Part shown: positions 1 to 10,287 of the stretch, one piece after another
Numbering within the stretch: the first letter of the stretch is position 1
Layout of the letters: each line of letters begins with the position of its first letter
Source of the DNA: Prorocentrum cordatum
Taxonomy: Eukaryota; Sar; Dinophyceae; Prorocentrales; Prorocentraceae
Length of the DNA stretch: 64,000 nt
Direction: 5' to 3'
Assembly (NCBI GenBank): GCA_963575745.1
Contig: CAUYUJ010017793.1
Coordinates: forward strand, 468,501-532,500
Translations under genes and position numbers: made by a program
The notes under the pieces: generated by a model
Database searches by the model: none
Told to the model about the DNA's origin: nothing
The model's input: only the letters and a program-made list of their open reading frames with translations

Positions 1-110
1 TGGAGGTCTGACCGAAGTGGAGTCTGAACGAATGAGGTCGGAGGATCACGCCGCATCGCCGATGCCTCGGCGACGTCGGCAATGCGTCGGCGAAATCGGC
101 GTGGATACAA
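1..110 (+). repeat. Family J, left half (cut by family A)
   Basis: Contains repeated words of the type ATCGGCGATGC and CGCCGCATCGCC, as in the fuller J copies at 14182-14386 and 34723-34948. The matching right half of J lies at 1005-1095, so the A element and its triplet tail appear to sit inside this J copy. Confidence 0.5.
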
Positions 111-114
111 TTGA

Positions 115-1000
115 GGGGCTTGTCTGCTCGAGTCGACCTCTACGTCAGGCGTCTTCTCCAATCGTCCTCTTTTCCTGCGCCCTCCTCCTCGAGCCTGCGA
201 GAGACAAATCTGGCAAGGTCGCAAACGAGTCGGAGAGAAGCCCGTTCCCTTTGGTCCCTCCCTCGTGGGGGGTCACGGGGGGCGGTCCTGGGGGGGGGGG
301 AGTCAGAGACGCATCCTCCCCTGGGGTCCTGGGGCATCAGACAGCACCAGGACAGGCTAAGAATGCACCAAGAGGACACCGAGACGGTCCAAGGCGGCCC
401 CCAATCGCCAAAAGATAAGTCCAACACGCTTTCACGCCCTCCAGACTGTCCAGGAGGCCTCCAAGTCGCCCCAAGAGGCCTGCAAGAGTACTCCAGAGAG
501 GGCCCCAAGACGCAATATTCATGTATTTTCCTTAGGTTGTTGGTTTTCTGCTTCCCGCTGATACAAGACGGCCCAAGAGACCCCCCAAGGTCGCCCCAAG
601 ACGGCCCAAGAGGCCGCCAAGAGGGCCCAAAACAGCCCAAGAGGACCCCAAGACACCCCACAACGCCTCCAAGACGGCCCAAGAGGCCCCCAAGACGGCT
701 TCAAGAGCGTGCCCAGACGAGGAGCACGAACTATGTCGAGCCCTCGGCCCCAAGAGGCCCACAGGAGGTCCCCGGGAAGCCCGAAGAGGCCCCCAAGAGG
801 CCCCCAGGAGGCCTCCAAGAGGCTGCCAAGAAGCCCAAACATTCATGCCCAGAGGCCCCCGAGAACATTCCGAAGAGACCCCAAGAAGCATCTCTGAGGA
901 CTGTCGCCCACTTCAGCGTCGTCGTCGCCGCCGCCGTTGTCGTCGTCGTCGTCGTCGTCGTCGCAGCCGTCCCCCTTCGGGGATGGCGGCACCGGCCGTA
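115..1000 (+). repeat. Family A long dispersed repeat, copy 1
   Basis: A 0.9 kb repeat that aligns along its length with 46453-47460: same opening (GGGGCTTGTCTG, then TCGAGTCGAC), same order of internal landmarks (a G-rich patch, CACGCCCTCCAGACTG, a short T-rich patch near 525-555), then a degenerate array of AAGAGGCCCC and CAAGACGGCCC words and a GTC triplet tail from about 917. Long open frames on both strands here come from this stop-poor array and are not genes. Confidence 0.8.
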
Positions 1001-1004
1001 TGGC

Positions 1005-1095
1005 CTTCGCAATCGGGCTCCACATCGATCCACATCGCCGATGCACTGGCGATGCGGCTGGTCCCACCGACCCCATCTGAGTCGACCCCATTTAC
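1005..1095 (+). repeat. Family J, right half
   Basis: Has the J landmarks CTCCACATCG, the ATCGCCGATGC words and the terminal CCGACCCCATCTG that closes the J copy at 14182-14386. Confidence 0.5.
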
Positions 1096-1480
1096 GATTA
1101 TTAATAAAAGGACACTTTACGCGTTTGGAGGGGACCTGAGTTCGGCGGGCCAGAAACATAAGGACATGGGGTCTCTTTTTTGCAGATGCATCGGACCAAA
1201 CCGCTGAGATCCGTCCTCCCTGAACTGCGTGATGCAAGCTCAAATCTCTGTTGCTCTCGATGAATTTACGCCAGGTTCGCGCCGTGTCGACTCCGGCGTT
1301 GGTTCCTGACAGCGCGGGGATCGTTCAACATTGAACGACCGGCCGTTTCCGCAACGTCCGATCGTTCAACATCGACCGATTCTGGGCCGCCGCTGGCGTC
1401 CAACCTGGAACGCCGGCGGCAGGGTCGCCGCCGGTCGGCACGACGCGACCCTACCGCAGGCAGCCTGGAGCTCCGAGGGC
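1096..1480. other. No gene seen; two adjacent hairpins
   Basis: Mostly unique sequence. A direct repeat GATCGTTCAACAT occurs at about 1318 and 1368. Two strong inverted repeats follow at once: 1386-1420 (arms GCCGCCGCTGGCGT and ACGCCGGCGGC) and 1421-1452 (arms AGGGTCGC and GCGACCCT). Confidence 0.5.
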
Positions 1481-1652
1481 TGACTACCTACCAGACCACC
1501 CCAACCCAACCCGAAGGCCAGAATTTCGGGTTGGGGGGGAGGTACGGGTTTCATGTGCGTTCTCTCAGTGTTCCCCGAAGCCCCCCCCACTGGAAATGGA
1601 GGGCAAATCGGGGCCTTCGGGGCGGGTTGGGGTGGGTTTGGTGTGCGGTGAA
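1481..1652. mobile_element. Family G MITE, copy 1
   Basis: Begins TGACTACCTACCAGACCACC and ends with the near reverse complement (GGTTGGGGTGGGTTTGGTG). The interior matches 3034-3212, including the ACTGGAAATGGAGGGCAA core. No transposase is encoded. Confidence 0.75.
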
Positions 1653-1655
1653 GGG

Positions 1656-1820
1656 CGGCGGCGAGGGGACGCTCCCGCTGCCGCGCCCCAGCAGCCGCGC
1701 CGACAGCGAGGCCTGGAAGCGGGCGTGCAGCGCCAGCAGCGGCGTGGCCTGGGCGCCGCCCGTGCCCGTCACCGCCGCCGCCGCCGCCCGCGAGAGGGGC
1801 GGCCCGGCGGCCCCCGACAT
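1656..1820 (-). CDS. Exon-like coding island, unidentified
   Basis: On the minus strand, from an ATG at 1818-1820, the frame reads MSGAAGPPLSRAAAAAV and continues through LLALHARFQASLSARLLGRG. Almost every codon ends in G or C and the residue mix includes an amphipathic stretch, as expected for an exon of a GC-rich dinoflagellate gene. It is bounded by family G (1481-1652) and family X (1859-2056), which could lie in introns. I recognise no domain. The surroundings are also GC-rich, so the codon signal is not decisive. Confidence 0.3.
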
Positions 1821-1858
1821 ACTCTCACGGGCGAAGAGCGGTACAGCATCTTCGGACA

Positions 1859-2056
1859 CCCGAAATGGGTACCGAAAGAATGGGTACAATGCCCAAACAA
1901 CAAATGTTGTCCCAAACCAACAGCGGCCGCTGTTGGGCAGGCGGCCCTCTGTCTCGAATGGACACAGGCCGCGGCGGCGCGGACAGCGAGTCCTGTTCAA
2001 AATGAACTGGAACTGCTGTTGGGCATTGTACCCATTCTTTCCGTACCCATTTCGGG
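1859..2056. mobile_element. Family X MITE, copy 1, with long inverted ends
   Basis: Both ends carry about 37 bp of inverted repeat (CCCGAAATGGGTAC, then AATGGGTACAATGCCCAA; the right end is the reverse complement). The middle has TTGTCCCAAACC and CAGCGGCCGCTGTTGGGCAG, shared with the copy at 45497-45653. It has no coding capacity. Confidence 0.85.
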
Positions 2057-2256
2057 CGTTCAGAACATCCACTTCTGCGCTGTCGGGGGGCGCCTGTCCC
2101 GGGGCGGCTGGGCCGTTCGTGCTCTCACGGTGGCAACGTCGGGGTATATGGACTTTCCAGCCGCCCAAAGGGCAGGCGGCGTGCCCGACGGCGGAAAAGT
2201 CATGTTGCACCGGCATTCGCCCGCTGACAGATTCGCGTCGTGAAAACATCATGGCG

Positions 2257-2613
2257 TGCTGTAGGAGGTCGACCACGAGAAGCCTTCCACAGGAAATCCA
2301 ACCCTGAGACCCCAGGACGTGCACTGTTCTTGGTGTGGGGGCGTCACGCCTTCCGTACAGCGGAGGCCAGTCCAAAGAAACCTTCCACAAGGAAAACAAT
2401 CCTGAGACCCCAGGGCGTCCGTTGACTTTTGGTGTGGGAACGTCACGCCTTCCATCGTAAAACCATCGAGACCCCAGATACCCAGGGCACCCTGGAGGCA
2501 AGCAGGGCGTCTCTTGGCATGGGCCTCCGCTGTAGCAGAACCGTCGAAACCCAGGAAACCCAGGGCACCCTGGAGGCAAGCAGGGCGTTTTTTTGACAGG
2601 GGCTCCCAGTGCA
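2257..2613. mobile_element. Family B MITE, outer copy split by another B
   Basis: The left part (2257-2355) and right part (2535-2613) together make one B element: the left carries the ACCCTGAGACCCCAGGACGT and CGTCACGCCTTCC landmarks, the right carries GAAACCCAGGGCACCCTGG and the closing CCAGTGCA. The copy at 2356-2534 interrupts it at a TA. Confidence 0.8.
2356..2534. mobile_element. Family B MITE nested inside another B
   Basis: Starts TACAGCGGAGGCC and ends GGCCTCCGCTGTA, a perfect 13 bp inverted repeat with TA at both edges. The interior matches the other B copies. TA duplication plus CAG-type ends is the pattern of Tc1/mariner-type non-autonomous elements; that class is inferred from the ends only. 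Confidence 0.85.
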
Positions 2614-2718
2614 ACCTGTGTCACTGCTCTCCTTGCCCCTGGGGGGCCTCCAGCGCTCAGGATGAAGAACGGGCTCCCGTGAAGGGATCCAGACCTCAGA
2701 GGATTATAAAGGGAAATT

Positions 2719-2868
2719 AGGACACACAAATAAATACACACAAATAAAAATAGTCCCCATATTGTCCCATAGTTTCTTGGTTTTTGTCTTCCCGCCCAAT
2801 TCCCATATTTTCCCATATTTTCTGGGGAATCGACGATTAATTGTGTCTGTGTGTTTCTTTCCCTCCTA
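2719..2868 (+). repeat. Family R, copy 1
   Basis: Starts AGGACACACAAATAAATACA and ends near CGACGATTAATTGTGTCTGT with TTTCTTTCCCTCCT. It matches 34557-34703 base for base over most of its length. AT-rich against GC-rich surroundings. Confidence 0.8.
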
Positions 2869-3033
2869 GGATCCACGGTGTGCACAAGTCACGACGTCGG
2901 AGGTCGGGCTCCTCGTCGTCGCCTCGCCGAGGTCGCCGGCATCTCCCTCGCTGCCGCCCGGGGAATTATATCCGCCACCATGCCGCGAGACACGAGTTGG
3001 AGTGCCCGCAAGTCCCTGGAGTCCTCTGTCCTG

Positions 3034-3212
3034 TCTGACTACCTACCAGACCACCCCAACCCAACCCGAAGACCCGAATTTGACCCGAATTTCGGGTTGG
3101 GGGGGGTACGGGTTCCATGTGTTTTTTCAACGTTCCAGGACCCCCCCCCCACTGGAAATGGAGGGCAAGTTGAGGCCTTCGGGTTGGGTTGGGGTGGTTT
3201 GGTAGGTGGTGA
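3034..3212. mobile_element. Family G MITE, copy 2, with 8 bp target duplication
   Basis: Inverted ends TCTGACTACCTACCAGACCA and, read from the other side, TCACCACCTACCAAACCACC. Flanked by CTGTCCTG at 3026-3033 and 3213-3220, an exact 8 bp direct repeat expected for a target-site duplication. It is 179 bp long with no coding capacity. Confidence 0.88.
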
Positions 3213-3242
3213 CTGTCCTGGATGAATGGGTCGGAGGCAGGA

Positions 3243-3415
3243 AACAATTTACATAGACGCTGACTTTTGGAGGTCCGCGCGTTTGTTTTTGTTGATGTCG
3301 GCTAGAACCCCCTCCCTCAAGCGCGGAGCGCGCCAGCGGTGGCGCCAGAGGCGCCGCCAAAGGGGCCCAACGCAGATGCAAGAAATCTGCGCGGAGCGCC
3401 AACAATTTGTGTATG
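3243..3415 (+). repeat. Family P, copy 1
   Basis: Matches the reverse complement of 53520-53680: TTTACATAG, GGAGGTCCG, CCCCCTCCCT, GCGCGCCAG, and the palindromic core GGCGCC-AGAGGCGCCGCC. Confidence 0.65.
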
Positions 3416-3559
3416 GCAATTTTCCTTCTTCGATGAACAAAAACACTGAACGGCCCAAACATCAAATTCCGGGTTTCTACGGAGCGCGTCGCGGCATCCC
3501 GTGTGCTACCTGGGGCTGGGCATTCCCGCGCGGCTTTTCTGGCGAAGGCCTGGGGGCTC

Positions 3560-4120
3560 CAAGACGGAGAGGGCCCCGGGAGGCGCCCAAAATGGTCCGA
3601 GAGGCTCCCAAGACTCAAGGCGGCTTACGAAGTGCCCAGAAGCGCCCGAAGAGGCCACGAGGGCGCCGCAAAAGGCCCCAAGAGGCCCCAGACGGCCCCA
3701 GGACACCCGCATAAGGCTTCTCACAACCCAAGCCCCCTCCGGAGGCCAGCAAGTCGGCCCAAGAGGCTCCACAGGACGGCACGTGAGGCCCCGCAGAAGG
3801 CCCCAGGAGGGCCCCAAGACCCAAAGATCTGCATGATGGCCCGAGAGCACCTCAAGAAGATCCGCTATCTTGGGGCCTCCGACAGCCGAAAGCCTTCAAA
3901 ACGGCCAAAGGAGAGGCCCCCAAAACGGAACAAGATGCCACCCAGGAGGCCTGAGGAGGGCCCCAACACGGCCCGAGAGACCTCCACTCCATGACGGCCC
4001 GAGTCGCCCCAAAAAGACCCCAAGACGGCCCAGAGCGGCTCCCGAAACGGCCTCCGACGGTGTCAGACGGGCCAAGAAGAGACCCCAAGAGGCCTCAACG
4101 AGGCCCTTTCCCTCAGACGG
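3560..4120 (+). repeat. Family A-type degenerate array, copy 4
   Basis: Dense run of AAGAGGCCCC, AAGACGGCCC and AAAAGGCCCC words like those of 115-895 and 46680-47270. The flanking landmarks of the full A element are not clear here. Confidence 0.65.
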
Positions 4121-4889
4121 CCCTGTAGAAGCGAGGGGACGAAATCGAGTTTAAGACCCATTCGAGTTCAGACTGCGCGCTGAATTGCAATGTGTTTTCC
4201 TTCAGCCTCCTCCACGCTGCGCTGCTGCGCTGGCGCAGTAGCGGGGGTTGACCGCAGGCCGCTGGATGTTAAAGCTCTGCACGCCGCCCATTGCAGGTAG
4301 GCGCTTACCGACTAGTACAGACACTGGTAACGAACTGATGCTCGTGTTGAACTATGCCCAGAACGTTGACCACTCGCAAACACGAGAATCGAACACAGCG
4401 GCATACGCCGTCGCACAAAATCAAGACAGAAACTGATGCAGTAAACGCAAAGCCACTTTAGAAAGCGACGAAACAAACTCATGATACCGTTCGCGACCGT
4501 GTTTCTGACAAGGGGAATCCTTGTTCACCACCAAGGCCCACATGCAGCGATGAACCTGTGCGGCGTCATCGATAGTTCCTCAAAAGTGCCGCCAGGTGCA
4601 ATGAGGGACTTGCAGGAGAAAACAAGAAGAGCCTGAGCGAGCCCACCTCAACTGCGACATCCGCGCAACAAAATTGACTACGCCACAACACCGCCCGAAC
4701 GACGCATAACAACGGCTCTTGCGCACGATAATATAGCGATCTTACGCGGGATGCACGGCGCAATTTTCCGCACTCCGCGCCCAGATTGCGAATCTGGGTG
4801 CGCAGGTAAGTCTCCAGCTCTGCGTCTCGCGCCGAGATCAGGAACCCGAGCTCTGTCATCGCCAACTTGCCACATCGTGCGCGTCGCCC
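4121..4889. other. Unique sequence, no gene seen
   Basis: Less GC-rich than its neighbours. Short open frames occur on both strands, but none has a consistent codon bias or a recognisable domain. Confidence 0.5.
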
Positions 4890-6470
4890 ACGGATTGTGG
4901 TGTTAGCGACCGCGCTGGCGCAGATCTGCGACCCAGGCGCTCTGCGCGCAAAGCCCGAAGCGAGTGCGCTGGCAGGTTCTAGCGCGAAAACCTGCGGCCA
5001 TGGGGTTTCCGCTTGTGCTCGCGGGCAACCCGACAGTCAACCTGCGCAAACAAGATGCGCCGCGAGGACGCAAGGGCCTTGGAGTGCCACGTCAACGTTG
5101 CTCGAACGAGGCCTGCCAGCGAACGTCGCTAGGGGTAGACCGAAGGGCCACAGCCTCAGGACCAACCATAAACATTTGCTCATCCTTGCTACCGGGCCGC
5201 TTTCCACGCGGACCCATGTTGCGCGCGGCGGCCGCCCGCGCGCAAACCCGCGTTTCCTGCGCCCCCTGGCACAAGCGCGCCCTGGCGCATTCCACGGAGG
5301 GGCCACGCTGGGCGCAGCGGCTTCCCGGCGCGCAAGCCCGCGACCCTGGCGATGTGGACGCGCAGGCACCCTGGGTGCAGGCGGCCTTCTGGCGCGCAAA
5401 CCTGCGACCGTGGCGCTCTCGCGCATTCAGCGCGCGGGCCGCCTTGGATGCTCAGGCCGCCATTCGGCGCGACCCTGCGACCTTGGCGCTCTGTGCGCGC
5501 AGCCCGAAATGGGCGCGCAGGCGGCCTGCCGCTGCGCGAGCAGCGCCGTCAACGCACAGCCGCGCGGGCGCGCAGGCGACCTTCCGACGCTCAGTCATGC
5601 GAGTCTGACGCCCCCCACGCCCCCTGGCACGCAAACGCCATGCCTGGCTTCCCCCGCGCGCGGGCGACTTTGGGCGCGCGGGCGGCCTGCCAGCAAGCGG
5701 GGGATGCGCTGGGATGGCAAAGCGGAAGCGCGGGCGAAATGGCAACGGGCAGCGCCTGCGAACGCGGCGCGCCGCTGCAGCGCTGGCGTTTCCCGCGCAC
5801 TTGCCGCGCAGGGTGCGAGCGGCCTACCGGCGCGCAAACCTGCGACCCTGACGTTTCCTGCGCCCCGCGGCGCAGGCGCGCCCTGGCGCTCTCCGCGCGT
5901 GGGCCGCGCCAGGCGCGCGGCCCCCCGACGCGCGAGCCTGCGGCCGCAGCGATGAAGGCGCGCGGGGACCACCCTGGGGACATGTGGCCTACATGGCGCT
6001 GGCGCGCGAGCCGGCGACCGTAGCCCCTGCTGCGCGCGGGCCGCCTTGGATGCGCAAGCTTCTTCTGGCGCGAAATTGCAGCCTCGCCGCTCTGCGCGCG
6101 CAGCCCGAGATGGGCGCGCAGGTGGCCTGCGGGAGCACAGACCTGCGGGCGCGCCGCAGGCGACGCCGGGGGCGCGGGCGGCCGCCCTGCTCGCAGGAAG
6201 CGCAGGCACGGCAACGAGGAAACGCAGGGCGGGGCGCACTGCCGAATGACCCGCGCCGCTGCGGCACGCGCGCCAGCCGCGCAGGGCGCAGGCGGCCGCG
6301 CCTGGTTGCGACATTGCGCGCGCAGGTGGCTTTCCGGCGCGCGGGTCTGCCGGCGTCGCTTCCCGCGCCTGTCTGCGAAAATCCAGAGCGCTGGCGCGCG
6401 AACCTGCCAGCCCGCGCACTCCGCGCCCGGTTGCGCCCGGAAGCGTGCCGAGGTGCGAAACCGCATGTGC
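4890..6470. repeat. Degenerate GC-rich minisatellite, period about 70 bp
   Basis: The word GCGCAAACCTGCGACC (or variants such as GCGCAAGCCCGCGACC, GCGCGAGCCGGCGACC) recurs at roughly 5330, 5399, 5471, 5831, 5931 and 6005, with CAGCCCGAAATGGGCGCGCA and GGCGGCCTTCTGGCGCGCAA between. Spacing is about 66-72 bp where adjacent units are well kept. Very long frames are open on both strands at once because the array lacks stop codons, so I do not call a protein. Confidence 0.75.
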
Positions 6471-7241
6471 GCGGGGGCCCTCCCACTGGCGAGCGCAGAG
6501 GTGCCGGCGCGCAGTCTGGGGCAGCAGCGCATCTTGGTCCCCGCTGCTTCCTTTTGCGCAGCGCAGCCCTCGTTGTGTTCTCGTGCGTCCCTCGCTCGGC
6601 TCGACCTCGCTCGGGCTGGCCTCGGCTCGACCTCGCTCGCTGGCAGCTTGGCGCTCGTCGCGGAGGCCCCGGGGGGGGGGGGCAACGGGCGCGGCCTCTG
6701 GCCTCGCTGGATCGTTCGTTGGCGGGGCGTGCCCTGGCGCTCGCCCGCCGCACCGGTCGGCGCAGGAAGAAAGCCTCGCGGAGCCCTCGCCGTCGGCGCA
6801 AAGCGCGGGAAAACGCGTGGGCGCGCAGTGTGGCCGCAGCGCCACGCTGCCGCCAGCGGGGCGGGCGTTGTCCAGTGCGTCGGCCGGCGGGGTCTCGAGT
6901 GACCCTGGAGCTCGCAGAATCTGGCCGCGCCACTCGGGGTGCTCAACTCCCCGCGCGGGCGCGCCTGACACTTCCACTGGAAGCGACCCCGGAAGTTTCC
7001 TCCATCGCTCCGAGGGGTTGGCGTCCCGATGCGTCTGACAGGCGGTGTCTTGGCGCGCTGTGCCGCCAGCTTCCCGGCCAGGAATGGGACGCGATGGTGG
7101 GAAAACCAAGGATGGGAGGGTGCTCGGCGCGATGCATCCTGCGGTGTTCAAAACGATGCGTTCTGCGGATATCCGTCCGCGTCGCGCGCCTGCGAGTGGC
7201 AAACCCTTCACCAGCCCAAACGGGCGCGAAAGCAGCCCCTC
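6471..7241. other. GC-rich sequence, no gene seen
   Basis: Carries a short local repeat of CTCGCTCGGCTCGACCTCG near 6585-6645 and a poly-G run near 6672. No convincing exon. Confidence 0.4.
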
Positions 7242-7412
7242 TCGGGGATGGACAGACCTCCCTTTAGTAAAACGTGGTTTAGTGAAAACGACCTCGGGCC
7301 CAAACCTGGCGGGCGCAAGCCTGGAAAATAACGGCCGCGGCGCCCTCTCGAGAACCGAAAACGGACAAGTCACTAATCGACGTGTCACTGTTCGGGGGTC
7401 TGTCCGCCCCCA
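7242..7412. mobile_element. Family C MITE, copy 1
   Basis: Left end TCGGGGATGGACAGACCTCC, right end GGGGGTCTGTCCGCCCCC, inverted to each other. The interior landmarks TTTAGTAAAACGTGG, GCCCAAACCTGGCG, CGCCCTCTCGAGAACCGAAA and TCGACGTGTCA are shared with the copies at 29173, 38839, 13806 and 14705. Confidence 0.85.
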
Positions 7413-8138
7413 ACCCTCGCGAGCTCGGGGCCACAGGCCGGACAGCGTACAAAACGACAGGCAACGCCGCAATCCCTTACGGACATCGGCGCGCAAAAAC
7501 CCCAGGAGACCCAGTGCCCCGCGAAACGTGAACTGCCTACCCCCCGCAGAGCAGCTAGCACACCGGCGCATGAGAAAAGTATGCGGCCCCCGTCCGGCAC
7601 CTGGGGCACTCGCCCACCCTCCTGTGTCACGAGCGCCGCCAGCCGAATACCTCGGGCCTCGCGCTGAAGCATTTTGTTCGCCTCTGTGGGCCACAAACGC
7701 CACCAGACGAAACCTTCCAGGTCGCGAGCAACCAGACGGACAGAAGGCCAGACGCGACAGGCAAACAACTGACAACCCACCGACGAACACCACCCCTCGA
7801 GGTAAGACGTGGGAAACCGTCCCCAATCGCACGAGGGCCAACTGCTCCCATTAAGGAGCGCTTGCTGCCGCAAGCCTGCAACTAGGAGGAGAAGAAGCCC
7901 CGAGGCTAGGATGACCGGACTCCGTGCGCTCCTTTAACGTCTTCGTTGCCCCCGATATCGCTGCTCGATTCTGGGGGCGACGAAGACACAGCCCCCCGAG
8001 GCCGAAAGAGCCAAACACGTCCCCAAGCCAAGAAACTCGAACCTGCCCCCCCTGCTTCAAGCACGAAGCGCGGTCAGAGAGCGGCGCAAACCCGGATTCG
8101 GACTCGAAGGGGCAAGGAGCGGCGACAGCAGAGAGACG
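7413..8138. other. Unique sequence, no gene seen
   Basis: Long frames run through it on both strands but none shows a domain or strand-specific codon bias. Confidence 0.4.
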
Positions 8139-8640
8139 CCATGCGGAGGAGGAGGAGGAGGAGGAGCAGGAGGAGGAGGAGGAGGAGGAGGAGGAGGAAC
8201 GGAGGAGGAGCAGGAGGAGGAGGAGGAGGAGGAGGAGGAGGTAGGGGGTGGAGGAGGAGGAGGAGGAGGAGGAGGAGGAGGAGGAGGTGGAGGTGGAGGA
8301 AGAGGAGGGGGAAACTAATGACCAGGAGGGGGAGGGGGAGGAGGACGGGGGAGGGTGGAGGAGGAGGAGGAGGAGGAGGAGGAGGAGGGGTGGGGGAGGA
8401 GGAGGAGGAGGAGAGGAGGAGGAGGAGGAGGAGGAGGAGGAGGAGGGAGGAGGAGAGGAGGCAGGAGAGAGAGGAGGAGGAGGAGCAGGAGGAGGAGGAG
8501 GAGGAGGAGGAGGAGGAGGAGGAGGAGGAGGACCAGGAGGGGGAGGGGGAGGAGAAGTGGGGAGGGAGGAGGATAAGATGGGGGGAGAAGGGAGAGGAGG
8601 AGGAGGAGGAGGAGGAGGAGGAGGAGGAGGAGGAGGAAAG
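8139..8640 (+). repeat. GGA triplet array with interruptions
   Basis: About 500 bp of GGA/GAG triplets, purine-only on the plus strand. The poly-Glu, poly-Gly and poly-Arg frames here are products of the repeat. Confidence 0.95.
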
Positions 8641-8704
8641 AGAACCAGTGCTGGGCCACCTCAGACCCCCAAGCCGACTCCACGGTTGGAGGCCACCTGC
8701 AGCG

Positions 8705-8806
8705 ACGAGGCCCCGCCCCACGCCGACGGCAGGCCTGCGCGGCCCGGCCCTCCGCGGGCACCAGGACGCGCAGGCGCCGCAGCGCCGCCAGCGCCTCGGC
8801 CATCTC
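8705..8806 (-). CDS. Exon-like coding island, unidentified
   Basis: On the minus strand after a possible acceptor (CCGCCAG) the frame reads EMAEALAALRRLRVLVPAEG, an amphipathic Leu/Ala/Glu helix, with nearly all codons ending in G or C. It lies just beyond the GGA array. No family recognised; the GC content of the surroundings weakens the codon argument. Confidence 0.27.
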
Positions 8807-8895
8807 CTGGCGGCAGGGGCGCCGCGGGCCCGCCCGCCGACGGCGCGTCCCTCGCGGCGGGGCCGCGCCCTCAGGAACCCCTGGAGATCCGCCTT

Positions 8896-9083
8896 CGAAG
8901 GCAACTCGTGGGAGCCTCCCGTACCCTCGTGTCGGCTCTGGCGAGTCGACGCCAATCGATGCTAAATCGTCGCTGGCATCGACGCAAACCCCGTTTTGAT
9001 CGACGCTAAATCGGCGCAATCTCATCGACTCCCAGACGCTACTCGACGACAATCGACGCTAGACACGAAACTGAAAGGGTACA
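8896..9083 (+). repeat. Family M, copy 1
   Basis: Shares GGCAACTCGTGGG, TGTCGGCTCT, repeated ATCGACGCTAAATCG words and the closing GAAAGGGTACACC with 27416-27571. Confidence 0.65.
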
Positions 9084-9409
9084 CCACGATCCCATGATGT
9101 GCAACCGGATCCGCCGATCAGGCATGTGAGTTTAAAAAGATGCCTGAGCTTTTTAGCCTCATATTTGCTGGGGGTGGTGCCTGGCAGGGGAAAACGAGGG
9201 GGAGGGTGTCGATGGCTCAATGTCGGTTTGACTCGCTGCGTGCATGGCCATTTGGCTGCAGGCCTTCAGCGCGGCCAGGGGAGCCCTGGGATAAAGAGTT
9301 CCCCCCCATCGCCTTCCCTACCCCTACCAACTGCGCCCAGCACTTACATTCCTTAACGCATCCCTCTTCTCTACTGTCACGAACTCTCCGAGTGCTGGTA
9401 CGTGCAGTG

Positions 9410-9410
<1 letters not shown>
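9084..9410. other. No gene seen; short repeat near 9108
   Basis: GATCCGCCGATC followed by GTGAGTTT at 9108-9140 recurs at 10287-10320 next to a family F copy. The rest looks unique. Confidence 0.4.
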
Positions 9411-9457
<47 letters not shown>

Positions 9458-9471
9458 TGTGTGTGTGTGGT
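9411..9471 (+). repeat. GTGC tetranucleotide array
   Basis: Fifteen or so GTGC/GCGT units ending in a short GT run. Confidence 0.95.
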
Positions 9472-10102
9472 TCCTGGAGGGCACTCGCGAGAGGTGGCAA
9501 CTTCGCTTCACAAAGGGGGGGGCGTGTACTAAATTCCGCCCCCCCGCCAGAGGACTCACCTTGTTATTGATCTGCCCATCCCGAGGGCCCCGGGGACCTC
9601 CCAAAATGTAGCCGAGCACCTCCACTCCCCCCGAGGACCCCTACCCCGAACCCCCTCCCCACGACCCCCTCGGGCACACACCCCCGGGGTGCGGGCAAGA
9701 CTTCTGTCCATGTCTACTGCGATATGGAGTTTCGGGTTCCCTTCCCCAGAAACCAGAGGCGCGCTGGATATGGATACATTTGCCCCCTAGAGGCTCGATT
9801 TTTATCCATATCCAGTGCGCCTCGGCCTTCTGACGCTCCTTCCCAAAAAATCCAAGACGCACTGGATATGTATACGAACCTTGCCCGCACGGGGAACTCC
9901 CCGGGGGGGCACGAGCGCCGCGGATCGGCGGCAATGGCCAGCGGCCACTCGAAGGAGGAGCCCACACATCGGCGGCGCGCCCGGGGCGGAAGTGCGAGGA
10001 GGCAGGCCTGCTCAGGAGGCTCGGAGGGCCTCGGGCCGCCTGCTGAGACGTCTCCCCAGTCTGCCGAGAGGGCACAGGAACTGTGTCAGAAGGCGCGATG
10101 TT
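9472..10102. other. No gene seen; hairpin at 9758-9821
   Basis: GGCGCGCTGGATATGGATA (9758-9776) pairs with TATCCATATCCAGTGCGCC (9803-9821), 18 of 19 positions. A third, direct copy (GACGCACTGGATATGTATAC) follows at 9856-9875. Confidence 0.6.
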
Positions 10103-10287
10103 GGGAGGCGACTGCTGGGAGGTTTTCGTCGGAAGGATTAAGGCGGATTAAGCCCCTTTTGGAAGCTATTTCGCCGGAAGGGGCCTCGGATTAAGCGGGA
10201 TTCAGCCGGATTAAACGGGATTAAGCGGGATTAAACGGGATTCAACGGAACTAAGCCGGATCTAGCCAGACTTCGGACCAGTGCTAA
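10103..10287 (+). mobile_element. Family F element, copy 1, right end missing
   Basis: Starts with GGCGACTGCTGGGAGGTTTT and carries the ladder of GGATTAAGCGGGATT words and ACTTCGGACCAG found in 50858-51066 and 47703-47909, but stops before the right inverted end. Confidence 0.75.

Noticed and set aside
1551-2885. 444-codon minus frame
   Set aside because: It runs through families X, B and R end to end; only the GC-biased part at 1656-1820 might be real.
5595-7841. 748-codon minus frame and overlapping long plus frames
   Set aside because: Largely inside the GC-rich minisatellite, open on both strands, no domain, no frame-specific bias.
8074-9009. Long Glu/Gly/Arg-rich and Leu/Ser/Pro-rich frames over the GGA array
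   Set aside because: Produced by the triplet array in every register and on both strands; same for 35290-35845, 50466-50660, 57845-58130 and 61149-61262.
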